Shown one piece after another: positions 35,200-43,399 of a stretch of DNA of 64,000 bases. The first letter of the stretch is position 1. Every line of letters begins with the position of its first letter. Location: NCBI GenBank assembly GCA_964606065.1, contig CAZSEX010000001.1:124001-188000 (forward strand), written 5' to 3'. A model generated the notes under the pieces. The model did not search any database, was not told where the DNA came from, and saw only the letters and a list, made by a program, of their open reading frames with translations. Origin of the DNA: JAFGHJ01 sp964606065. Its GTDB lineage: Bacteria > Hydrothermota > UBA3072. The position numbers and the translations under genes are program-made.

Positions 35200-35940
35200 A
35201 GAATATATTTCTTTTTCTATTTCTTTTTCTATCGAACTTTCAAGGTCGTCTCTTTCTGCCTTTCCTTTGTTTTTTTCGTCCTTGAGCCGTGCGCTTTCTA
35301 AAAGAAGATAATGCAATGGAGTGTCTATTGTTTTCTGGGTATTTCTGCATTTGGACAGTATATCAATTTCGGCTTTTTCTAAAGAAAGAAGTTCTAACGC
35401 GGCCTCCGTGCCTGTTTCTCTTGCAGTTTTGGCTCCTATCAGAGAACCGTCTGAAAAATATAAAAATCCTTTGTTGCCTTCGTAATCGATTTCTAAGGTG
35501 CAGGTTTTGGATTCAATTTCTATAAGCTGTAAAAAGGAAGGTAAAGAAAATCCTCTGACGTGTCCTTCTGTTTCAGAGTTAAGGCCTTCTAATATTTTGC
35601 CTTCGAGGTCCTTTATGTCGAAAGGTTTTTCAAGGTAGAGAAAAGCGTTCAGTTTCTTGAGCCGCTCTTCGATCTGAGGCGTACCAAAAGATGTCATTAC
35701 AATTACCGGAATACCCGGGTGTTTCTTGCTCATATACGCGAGCAACTCGAGACCATCCATTACAGGCATACCTATATCCGTTACAACCAGATCGATTTCA
35801 TTGGAATTAAGTGTGTCCGCCGCTTCTTTTCCGTTCTCGGCAATGTGCACTTTTAGCCTGTCCCTGTGACTACCACAAAGATAAGATTTAATCGTCTCCA
35901 GCGTCGGCTTGAAATCGTCGACAATCAAAACTTCTTTCAT
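35158..35940 (-). CDS. Response regulator with PATAN/DUF4388 domain
   Basis: 260 residues. Receiver domain MKEVLIVDDFKPTLETIKSY with phospho-acceptor in VVTDIGMPVMDG, Thr in VIVMTSFG and Lys in YLEKPFD. From about residue 125 it carries a PATAN (DUF4388) domain: GFSLPSFLQLIEIESKTC, then GFLYFSDGSLIGAKT. Such regulators, known from Deltaproteobacteria and cyanobacteria, control motility or gliding and carry no DNA-binding domain. No partner kinase is adjacent; the hybrid kinase at 46.5 kb is 11 kb away. Confidence 0.9.
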   Translation of the reverse strand: MKEVLIVDDFKPTLETIKSYLCGSHRDRLKVHIAENGKEAADTLNSNEIDLVVTDIGMPVMDGLELLAYMSKKHPGIPVIVMTSFGTPQIEERLKKLNAFLYLEKPFDIKDLEGKILEGLNSETEGHVRGFSLPSFLQLIEIESKTCTLEIDYEGNKGFLYFSDGSLIGAKTARETGTEAALELLSLEKAEIDILSKCRNTQKTIDTPLHYLLLESARLKDEKNKGKAERDDLESSIEKEIEKEIYSLFDSKNFPFQENR

Positions 35941-36098
35941 AACTAAAAATGTGGTGCAAAAATTGTTCCAGAATTAAGGACTTGAAAACCAAATACATAG
36001 AAATTAAGACCGTGTAAATTTTGTAAAAATTCAATTATATTAGTATATAATTTTTTACGTGAGTTGCATGTATGTGTTTTTGCGTTAAATTAAGAATC

Positions 36099-37814
36099 AT
36101 GTTTTCCGTGAAGTGTTTATTTGTGATATTTATTTTTTTGTCGGTTGGCGGTGGAGAGTGGCCGCTTCCTGAAAGAAAAGGGCTGACTTCATCTTTCGGA
36201 GAGTGGAGGGATAGTCATCTCCACGCGGGCATCGATCTTCCTGTAAATGGAATAGGAGAAGTGATTTACTCTGTTTGCGATGGCTGGGTAATGAGGGTCA
36301 GAACTTCTCCATGGGGTTACGGAAAAGCGGTTTATGTTAAGAACGGCAGAGGAGAAATTTTCGTTTACGCCCATCTCAATTCTTTTTCTAAAGAATTGGA
36401 TAAGAAGGTCAGAAAAGAACAGTTAAGAAGATTGTCTTACGCAGTAGATATGTGGTTTAAGGAAGGAGAAATCCCAGTTGAGAAAGGAGAGGTAATTGCT
36501 TACGCCGGACGTTCAGGGTGTTCTGCGCCTCACCTGCATTTTGAATTAAGAGACAAAAATAATTGTCCTGTCGACCCTTTTGTTCGTGGTTTTGATGTTG
36601 CGGACACTATCCCTCCGGTCATTAAGGCGATCCGGTTTGTTCCTCTTGATGAATTCTCGATGGTTTCCGGTTCTCATCTGGGGAAAGTTTTCGAAGTTGT
36701 CACAGACACCGTTTCCGTTTTTGTCCAGGGTGTGGCAGGCATATCGATAGAAACCGAGGATAGGGTAAACAACAGGTCGGGTCGTCTCGGTCCAAAAACA
36801 ATCAGATTATATAAAAACGATTTATTAATAAGAACCGAATTTATAGATAGGTTTTCCTACTCGAACTATACCGATTCCCGGTTCCTTTTTGACTTTGCGT
36901 ACAGGATAAAAACAGGGAGAAAATTCAGAAGATTGTTTACTGTCCCGGGAAATGGTTTCCGTTTTTACAGGGGTGGGGATGGGATTATAACAGAAAACGA
37001 TACAGGCAGTTATTCGATTGAGGTTTATGATGGATCAGGGAACATGAGTTCTCTGTTTGTCAATTTGCTGGATTCTTCGGGAAGAAAGAATGTCAACTCG
37101 AGCGATTCGCTCTACGAGAAAATACTTTTCGAAACAAACGGGTTTCAGATTTTCGGTAAATGGTATAATTTGAAGGCAACCAGGGAATTTTTAAAATCGG
37201 GCGATTCGTTGGCTATATGGAATTTTACAAAGAAAAAGTTTCTAAATTTGGAATCTCCTGACGGCAAATGCAAAATACTTTTAAACGAGGGAGAAACAAT
37301 CAACACGAAGTTGATAGCTATCAGGACAAAATCCGGGGAAGAAAACATGTGGAGTTGGGAACCATCCATACCCTTTCAAAGGAAAGTTAAAATTAAAGTA
37401 AAGATTCCCCCTGACAAAAAATTCGTTTCTTTCTATGAAAAAAACGGTTCACAGTGGAGTTTTTGTTCTTCGAAAAAAGAAGGCGCTTATCTGGTAGGTT
37501 TTATAGGTCATCTGGGCACCTTTTCTTTGATTGAAGATTCTTTGGCCCCTGTTGTTTCTTTATCTAAAAAATATTTTTCTTCAAAAGTTCCGCTGAGGAT
37601 TAACGTGTGGGATCCTTTGTCGGGCGTGGACTTCTATTCTATAAAAACTTTCATCGATGATAAGCAAACCGTTTTCAGGTATGATCCTCAGAGAAAAAGA
37701 TTGATTTTTGAATATCCGGAGGAGATATCGAAGGGCAAACACAAATTGGTGCTTACGTTAAGTGATAAGCAGGGAAACAAAACCTCCGGGGAGTGGAAGA
37801 TTGTCAAGAAGTAA
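36099..37814 (+). CDS. Secreted M23 (LytM) metallopeptidase with Ig-like C terminus
   Basis: 571 residues from the ATG at 36099, which gives a signal peptide MFSVKCLFVIFIFLSVGGG; the ATG at 36072 in frame would add nine residues. The LytM zinc site is intact near the N terminus: HAGID (His42, Asp46), then YAHLNSF and APHLHFELRD. Unlike the other two LytM proteins here, it should be an active peptidoglycan endopeptidase. The last about 90 residues form an Ig-like domain (DPLSGVDFYSIKTFIDD, SKGKHKLVLTLSDKQGN) resembling those of the barrel and anti-sigma proteins at 9-14 kb. Confidence 0.88.
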   Translation: MFSVKCLFVIFIFLSVGGGEWPLPERKGLTSSFGEWRDSHLHAGIDLPVNGIGEVIYSVCDGWVMRVRTSPWGYGKAVYVKNGRGEIFVYAHLNSFSKELDKKVRKEQLRRLSYAVDMWFKEGEIPVEKGEVIAYAGRSGCSAPHLHFELRDKNNCPVDPFVRGFDVADTIPPVIKAIRFVPLDEFSMVSGSHLGKVFEVVTDTVSVFVQGVAGISIETEDRVNNRSGRLGPKTIRLYKNDLLIRTEFIDRFSYSNYTDSRFLFDFAYRIKTGRKFRRLFTVPGNGFRFYRGGDGIITENDTGSYSIEVYDGSGNMSSLFVNLLDSSGRKNVNSSDSLYEKILFETNGFQIFGKWYNLKATREFLKSGDSLAIWNFTKKKFLNLESPDGKCKILLNEGETINTKLIAIRTKSGEENMWSWEPSIPFQRKVKIKVKIPPDKKFVSFYEKNGSQWSFCSSKKEGAYLVGFIGHLGTFSLIEDSLAPVVSLSKKYFSSKVPLRINVWDPLSGVDFYSIKTFIDDKQTVFRYDPQRKRLIFEYPEEISKGKHKLVLTLSDKQGNKTSGEWKIVKK

Positions 37815-38124
37815 CCATGGAGGATACGGAGAAAAATTATGTTGTTTTTCCCAATCTCGATTAGAAATTGTAGGAGCGGCTTCCCAGCCGCGATAAGAAA
37901 TTGTAGGAGAGGTTTCCTCGTCCTGTGGAATAGGGGTTCATCAGGTAACAGATTCTATTCCACGGGACAAGCCGCGATAATCGGGACAGGGATGTCCCTC
38001 CTACAAGAAAAAAGGTAAGGATAGCAATCTGAGAAAATCTGCGTGCTATTAAAAATTTAGGGGAGGAGTGGTGAGGAACCATTAACGATTTACGATTCAC
38101 CATTCACTAAAAACCGGAGGATAA
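37815..38124. repeat. Intergenic block of direct and inverted repeats (REP-like)
   Basis: 310 bases without a gene. A direct repeat AGAAATTGTAGGAG occurs at 37863 and 37896 (33-bp period). TCCTGTGGAATA (37921-37932) pairs with TATTCCACGGGA (37956-37967), and TTGTAGGAG (37901-37909) pairs with CTCCTACAA (37998-38006), so the whole block can fold into one large imperfect hairpin. ACCATGGAGGATACGGAGAA near 37814 and the closing AACGATTTACGATTCACCATTC are further intergenic debris. No CRISPR-type spacing. Confidence 0.6.
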
Positions 38125-38985
38125 ATGAGGAAAATATGGATATTAATTAGTTTGATAATTGTTTTGTTGATGTTTACGGGATGTAGCATAGAGACGACTT
38201 ATTGGCAGAATTGGGAAGCTCCCAATTGGACAAGCGATGGGAAGATAGTATTTCTTGAAGACGAGGGAGAACAAAAGATAAATAGTTGGGGCAATATGGT
38301 TGGTGGAAGTCAAACAATTACGCTTTACGAGATAGATGAAGATGGAAATAATTTGCAGCAGATAAGAGAAATAATATCCTGTGACTTTGAAAGTGGTAGC
38401 GTCCTGGGCCCTATATCTACTTCGAGTGTCGGAGATTGGGTGGTTTTAAGCATGGAAGACTGGAGAAGAGGAGACCATTATCCTGTCATGTATACGGTTA
38501 AAAGAGATGGAGATTCTCTTTCGGAGATAGGAAGCGGAAGAAATCCCGATTTTTCACCCGATGCATCACAGATTGTTTATGAGAAACCAAATGAAGGTAT
38601 ATGGATAATGGATAGGGATGGAGGGAATGATCATCAGATAATTGCGGATGGTAAGGATCCAGCTTGGTCTCCAGATGGTAAAAGGATAGCATTTTATAAG
38701 GATTACAAGGGTTTATTAGTTTCCAATACAAGCGGAAGTGTAATAGATTCCTTCAATTTTCGCCACTATCCTGATTGGGGTCCACCAGATTCAAACGCCT
38801 TAGTAGCAACACATTATGGTCTTGACAGAGGAGTAATTATATATATAGAAACGCATAATGAAGACACAACAGGGATCCTCAGTGGAGAATGGCCAATCAA
38901 GTGGTCTCCCTATGGGGCTCTTTTTATATGTAATAAAACCATTTATCAGAGAAATGGAGCTGAGATTTTTAGTCTTGTACCTTAA
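38125..38985 (+). CDS. TolB-like beta-propeller lipoprotein
   Basis: 286 residues. MRKIWILISLIIVLLMFTG then Cys is a lipobox. The body contains repeats of the PD40/WD40-like type (NPDFSPDASQIVYE, GNDHQIIADGKDPAWSPDGK), in which each blade ends with a W/FSPDG-like motif. The fold is a TolB or DPP-type propeller; no catalytic motif is present. The likely role is binding in the envelope. It is 9 bp ahead of the truncated lipase. Confidence 0.82.
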   Translation: MRKIWILISLIIVLLMFTGCSIETTYWQNWEAPNWTSDGKIVFLEDEGEQKINSWGNMVGGSQTITLYEIDEDGNNLQQIREIISCDFESGSVLGPISTSSVGDWVVLSMEDWRRGDHYPVMYTVKRDGDSLSEIGSGRNPDFSPDASQIVYEKPNEGIWIMDRDGGNDHQIIADGKDPAWSPDGKRIAFYKDYKGLLVSNTSGSVIDSFNFRHYPDWGPPDSNALVATHYGLDRGVIIYIETHNEDTTGILSGEWPIKWSPYGALFICNKTIYQRNGAEIFSLVP

Positions 38986-38994
38986 GGAGGGAAT

Positions 38995-39765
38995 ATGATG
39001 CAAAAAATTCTATTAAAATTATTTATCTTGTTTATAGTTTCAATAAACGTATTAGCAGAACCTTACAAACCGTATCCGGTAATTTTCGTACACGGTCTCG
39101 GCTCCAGTTCGGGCGCTTGGGGTGCGCCTACACGTCTCAGAAGTGACTCTATACCTGAGGATTCGCTGGTATCAGGGCACACCTACAAACATTTCCTTGA
39201 TTATATGGATCCTTATGCGATTGTGTGGGATGAATTTGACTCAACTTATACACATCCAGGAGGAACTCCGGGACATCCTAACCCTGATCCCGCTTACCCC
39301 AACAAAACCTTTCTCGAGGTGATTAATTTCAATTATAATCGTGGGAGTATTGATAGAGATACCGAATATGACAGTCCTGATTATAAGGGGCAGGGAGATG
39401 AGTTGTGGCACAGGATAAAAGAAGTTCTTGATGAGTATTATGGAGAAGGACAATGGGAAGATAACAGAAACGCGAAAGTGATTCTCGTTGGACATTCTAT
39501 GGGAGCATTAGCTACAAGGCAGGCTATAAAAGAAGATGTGATTTATCATGATTCCCTACTTGTTCCTCATCTCGATAAAGTTATAACAATGGGTTCTCCT
39601 TTATCTGGTTCTATCTGGCCAACCCAGTTCCTGAGATTTCCTTTTGGAAATACTTTGTTCGTATGGCATCCGATTTCACAGCTAAACCAGTCAGTTGTGA
39701 AGAAATTAAGAAATTTATTCCATTGGGCAAGCCCCGTAGGGAAAGATGACTGTATCGGGGTGTGA
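38995..39765 (+). pseudogene. Alpha/beta hydrolase (lipase-like), 3' end replaced by a repeat
   Basis: 256 residues remain. A signal peptide (MMQKILLKLFILFIVSINVLA) precedes VIFVHGLGSSSGAWG (oxyanion region) and VILVGHSMGALATRQA with the nucleophile Ser, as in PGAP1-like esterases. The last about 15 codons (HWASPVGKDDCIGV) fall inside a dispersed repeat whose other copy is at 46.3 kb, so the native C terminus, where the catalytic His is expected, has been lost. Probably inactive. The alternative is that the gene simply ends inside an older repeat and is shorter by nature. Confidence 0.7.
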
Positions 39766-39915
39766 TTTGTTGTCACTTAATTTATTTGATGTGTTAGTAC
39801 GTGAGTGTGTTGGTGGGTAAAAAACAGCCCAACCGACAAACAGATTGACAGTAAAAATCTTTGCGTTTTTTGTGTCTCTGCGGTGCAATTTTCTTGTGAT
39901 AATCAGTGTAATCTC
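39719..39915 (-). repeat. Dispersed repeat, copy in reverse orientation
   Basis: When reverse-complemented this segment matches 46168-46366 over nearly its whole length, starting GATTACACTGATTATCACAAG and running through AACGCAAAGATTTTTACTG and CTGTTTGTCGG, to CCGATACAG and a CAATGGAA/CAATAGAA end. I estimate nine in ten bases identical by eye. A core of it recurs at 9139-9184. No open reading frame of note. Confidence 0.85.
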
Positions 39916-39946
39916 CTGATTCTTGTTTGGAGTTTTGGAGTGGCTC

Positions 39947-39974
39947 TTGACAACCAAATTATTTTATGTATCCT
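39947..39974 (+). promoter_or_regulatory. Possible promoter of the aspartate kinase gene
   Basis: TTGACA at 39947-39952, a 16-bp spacer and TATCCT at 39969-39974, then AACGGAGG ahead of the ATG at 39994. Short 5' leader. Confidence 0.5.
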
Positions 39975-39993
39975 AAATTCAAACGGAGGATAG

Positions 39994-41391
39994 ATGTTAA
40001 CAGTTGAAAAAATTGGCGGAGTTTCGATGTCGAAATTCCACGATGTGCTGAAAAACATAATTATTGGTAATCGTAGGAAAGGGAACTACTACAATCGGAT
40101 TTTTGTCGTCTCCGCTTACGAAAACGTGACCAATTGGCTCTTAGAACATAAGAAAACCGGTGAACCCGGAGTTTATTCGGAATTTGTGGCTCAAGGAAAA
40201 TGCGATAAGGCCATGGAAGGTGTTCTTGATAAACTGCTGAAAATAAACAGGTGTTTTGTCGATATCGGGTTGGATCTCGATGTGGCTGACAGTTTTATAA
40301 AAAACAGGATTCTTGAAGCTAAAAATTATCTTCATAGCATGGCTAATGTTTTAGCTTCCGGTTACCTTGAAAGGGAGAGTATTTTGCTCGCGGCGCGAGA
40401 AGTTTTAGCTTCAATCGGTGAAACCCATTCGGCTTTCAACACAGCAAATATTCTTCAGCATAATAATATTAATTCCACTTTTGTTGATTTATGTGGCTTT
40501 GAAGATTCAGAGTTGCTGAGTATTGATCAGAGAATACATAAGAAACTAAAAGAAATAAATTTTTCCGGAACCCTGGCTGTTGTTACCGGATATACGAAAG
40601 GAACGGAAGGGATTATGAGAGAATTTGATAGAGGGTATTCGGAAATCACTTTCAGCAAGGTCGCAGTCGAGGTGGGAGCTACGGAAGCCGTAATTCATAA
40701 GGGATTTCACCTTTCATCCGCCGATCCAAAAGTGGTGGGAGAAGATAAAGCAATTCCCGTTGGATATACGAACTTCAATGTGGCGGATCAACTCGCGGAT
40801 ATAGGGATGGAAGCCATCCATCCTAAAGCGGCTAAACTTCTTGAATTGGCAGGAATACACATCAGAATAAAAAATACTTTTGAACCCGAACACGAAGGAA
40901 CACTTATTTCTAAAGACTATGTAGGAGAAAAATCAAGGGTGGAAGTAATTTCCGGAAGCGATAAAGTTGTTGCTCTGGAAGTTCACGATCCTTTAATGGT
41001 AGGTGAGGTTGGAGCTGACCTTGAATTGATGAAAATATTTAAGAAATGTGGAATAAGTTACATTTTGAAGGCAACTGATGCTAATAGCATATCGATGGTA
41101 ATATGGGAGAAGGATTGGAGCAAAGAATTGGAAAAAGAGTTGAAAGAGAAATATTATAGAATTACAGCTAAGAGAGCAGCAGTTCTTTGTGTGGTTGGTA
41201 GCAACATAGCGAATCCTGGGATTCTTGAAAAAACAACTAAATTGTTAGCAAAGGAAAAGATTAATGTTGAATGCGTTTCGCAGTCAATGCAGCAGGTTAA
41301 TATGCAGTTTGTTATTCAGAGGAAGGATTACAAAAGAGCTGTTGTTGCTTTGAATGATGCTCTTTGCGTTGAAGCGGAACTTGCGAAGTGA
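39994..41391 (+). CDS. Aspartate kinase, ectoine-type (Ask_Ect) subfamily
   Basis: 465 residues. The N terminus LTVEKIGGVSMSKF is the form of the kinase motif used by the Ask_Ect subgroup (elsewhere VEKIGGTSM), instead of the common KFGGTS of LysC. It is followed by VAVEVGATEAVIHKGFHLSSADPK, AIPVGYTNFNVADQLADIGMEAIHPKA and two ACT domains at the C terminus (VVGSNIANPGILEKT). It phosphorylates aspartate for lysine, threonine, methionine or diaminopimelate supply. No ectoine genes (ectABC) are near, so a general biosynthetic use is more likely. GGAGG precedes the ATG. Confidence 0.9.
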   Translation: MLTVEKIGGVSMSKFHDVLKNIIIGNRRKGNYYNRIFVVSAYENVTNWLLEHKKTGEPGVYSEFVAQGKCDKAMEGVLDKLLKINRCFVDIGLDLDVADSFIKNRILEAKNYLHSMANVLASGYLERESILLAAREVLASIGETHSAFNTANILQHNNINSTFVDLCGFEDSELLSIDQRIHKKLKEINFSGTLAVVTGYTKGTEGIMREFDRGYSEITFSKVAVEVGATEAVIHKGFHLSSADPKVVGEDKAIPVGYTNFNVADQLADIGMEAIHPKAAKLLELAGIHIRIKNTFEPEHEGTLISKDYVGEKSRVEVISGSDKVVALEVHDPLMVGEVGADLELMKIFKKCGISYILKATDANSISMVIWEKDWSKELEKELKEKYYRITAKRAAVLCVVGSNIANPGILEKTTKLLAKEKINVECVSQSMQQVNMQFVIQRKDYKRAVVALNDALCVEAELAK

Positions 41392-41442
41392 TGTTTAAAT
41401 CGGAAGAACTTTTTGATTGAAAAAAAGAGGAGATTGCTGTAA

Positions 41443-42657
41443 ATGTCTGAAATAAAAAACATCGGAATTATAACAAGTGGAGGAGATTGCGGCGGTCTAA
41501 ACGCCGTTGTACGCGGAGCAGCTTTCATGACTATGGCAAACGGGGTTTCAGCCTACGTTATTCCAAACGGTTACGCAGGATTGTATAATCTTATAGATAT
41601 GGAGAAATTAGCCAGGTTGGATGAAAGGAGGGTTGATACGATAAATTCGACTCTTGCAGGTTCGGAAGCCGGACATTCCAGGGTAAAGATAAAAAAAATA
41701 AAGGATGAGAATAAATACAAAAGAATCAAAGAAGGGCTTAAAAAATTCAAAATAGGTGGTCTGGTTATTTCCGGCGGAGATGACACGGGCAGCGTGGTGG
41801 TAGATCTTGCGAATCAGGGTATCCCGTGTGTCCACGCTCCCAAAACAATGGATCTCGATCTTCAAACTTATTCCGTTGGAGCGGATTCGGCTATCAGCAG
41901 AGTTTCCAGTTTTGTATCAGATCTCAAAACTACAGGACAGAGTCACAACAGAGTAATGGTGATTGAAGTGTTTGGAAGGTACGCCGGGCATACTGCATTT
42001 AGAGGAGGTGTAGGCGCTGACGCGGATTGTATTTTGGTTCCGGAAATACCGGTAGATTTCGATGTCGTATATAAGCATATGAAAAAGAATTTTATGAGAA
42101 GGATAATCGATAGCGATGTAAATGCGGGTACCTATTCGATTGTTGTAGCGGAAGGTATGAAGAACGCATCCGGAGAGGAATTGATCGACGAAACCGTCGG
42201 AGTCGACGCTTTCGGACACAAAAAATTAGCCGGGGCAGGCAGATATGTTCGGAAACAACTGGAAAATAGACTGAAAGCAGACCCTGAAATAAAAAAATTC
42301 ATGAAGGAACAGGGAATGTTCGTTCCCGAATTGTACGAGGTTCCTGAAGTCCGTGATGTTAAACCGGAGCATCTTGTCCGTTCCGGAAAATCTTCGGCTT
42401 TCGATGTAAACTTCGGGATGGAAGCCGGAGCCGGAGCTGTGGTTCTCTTGCTTAACGGATTGAGCGGAGTAACCGTTCAGGATGTCAAGAAAGGAAAAAT
42501 AAGGTATCTTCCCACGGATAAAGCGATAAAAGAGCGGAGTGTGGATCTTGAGATGGTTTCTTTTTACGAGAATCTCGGATTTTGCTTTGGGAGAAATCCC
42601 GATAGACGTAAGGCGGAATTTGAAGAAAATAAAGGGGTGGTAGAACGCCATCTTTAG
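41443..42657 (+). CDS. pfkA: 6-phosphofructokinase, pyrophosphate-type
   Basis: 404 residues. The substrate loop IITSGGDCGGLNAVVRGA opens the fold. The donor-specificity positions read SGGDDTGS and PKTMDLDL: GGDD in place of GGDG, and Lys in the PKT segment, are the marks of PPi-dependent enzymes. The usual PKTIDND reads TMDLD, with Leu for Asn. A later region VIEVFGRYAGHTAFRGGVGA is also family-typical. PPi use would give a reversible glycolytic step, suited to an anaerobe. GAGGAGA precedes the ATG, 51 bp after the aspartate kinase. Confidence 0.92.
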   Translation: MSEIKNIGIITSGGDCGGLNAVVRGAAFMTMANGVSAYVIPNGYAGLYNLIDMEKLARLDERRVDTINSTLAGSEAGHSRVKIKKIKDENKYKRIKEGLKKFKIGGLVISGGDDTGSVVVDLANQGIPCVHAPKTMDLDLQTYSVGADSAISRVSSFVSDLKTTGQSHNRVMVIEVFGRYAGHTAFRGGVGADADCILVPEIPVDFDVVYKHMKKNFMRRIIDSDVNAGTYSIVVAEGMKNASGEELIDETVGVDAFGHKKLAGAGRYVRKQLENRLKADPEIKKFMKEQGMFVPELYEVPEVRDVKPEHLVRSGKSSAFDVNFGMEAGAGAVVLLLNGLSGVTVQDVKKGKIRYLPTDKAIKERSVDLEMVSFYENLGFCFGRNPDRRKAEFEENKGVVERHL

Positions 42658-42674
42658 ATTGTAAAAAATAACAG

Positions 42675-42922
42675 AGGAGAAGAAGAAAACACCAAAAATA
42701 ATCGTATACTCGACTCCTCCCTGTCCTTATTATAATTCAGGTCAAGGATTATTTGGATAATAAAGGTGTTGAAATCGAGTAAAAGGATGTTTCGAAGGAT
42801 AGAGCCGCTGTCAGAATAATGATTGAAAAGTCCGGAGAAATAGGTGCTCCTCAAATTGATATAAATTGAACTATCATAGCCGGTTCCAACATAGACGTGA
42901 TAGATGAAAAGTTAAGGAGGGG
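42675..42922 (+). pseudogene. Glutaredoxin pseudogene
   Basis: Translation in two frames gives a broken glutaredoxin: KIIVYSTPPCPYY (42695 onward; the CPYC site is now CPYY), a frameshift near 42735, then VKDYLDNKGVEIE stop KDVSKDRAAVRIMIEKSGE IGAPQIDIN stop TIIAGSNIDVIDEKLR. The two in-frame stops (TAA near 42779, TGA near 42867) and the frameshift rule out a product. GAPQIDIN-TII matches GVPVIDINGTII of intact relatives. A living paralogue lies at 28.3 kb. Confidence 0.85.
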
Positions 42923-42924
42923 AA

Positions 42925-43398
42925 ATGGCGATCTTTGAAGAAAAAGAGATTTTTAAGTTTGCTATAAGAATTGAAGAAAACGGTGAAAAATTTTATCGTT
43001 TTGCTTGCAATCTGACGGACAATGAGGAAACAAAAAAAATGTTTAATTATCTTGCGGATGAAGAAGTAAAACATAAGAAAACTTTTACCCGTCTTCTTTC
43101 CGAAATAACCAAGGACGTCTCTTTTGAGAATTACTCTGATGAGTATTTTGATTATCTGAAGTGTTATGTCGATAATGTGATTTTTACTGAGGAACAATTG
43201 GAAAAACAACAGAAAGAGGTAAAAGATGTTCTTTCTGCCATTAAATTCGCAATGCAAAAGGAGTTAGATTCAGTTCTTTATTATCACGAGGTTGAGAAAT
43301 TTATACCTGCCAACCAGAAAAGTTTGATAGAAGAGATAATCGCCGAAGAACGAAAACATTACTCGAAATTATCGGAGATGAAAAAAAACCTTAAATGA
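42925..43398 (+). CDS. Ferritin-like/rubrerythrin-family diiron protein
   Basis: 157 residues, four-helix bundle. Metal-ligand pattern: Glu in FAIRIEENGEKFYRFA, ExxH in YLADEEVKHKK, then Glu in FAMQKELDSVLYYHEVEKF and ExxH in IIAEERKHYSKL. No rubredoxin tail is present, so it is the erythrin module only. It probably reduces peroxide or stores iron. It follows directly on the glutaredoxin pseudogene, suggesting an old oxidative-stress pair. TTAAGGAGGGG is the Shine-Dalgarno sequence. Confidence 0.87.
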   Translation: MAIFEEKEIFKFAIRIEENGEKFYRFACNLTDNEETKKMFNYLADEEVKHKKTFTRLLSEITKDVSFENYSDEYFDYLKCYVDNVIFTEEQLEKQQKEVKDVLSAIKFAMQKELDSVLYYHEVEKFIPANQKSLIEEIIAEERKHYSKLSEMKKNLK

Positions 43399-43399
43399 T

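Noticed and set aside
37863..38006. CRISPR array
   Set aside because: Only two direct repeats with a 33-bp period, palindromic arms, no cas gene nearby.
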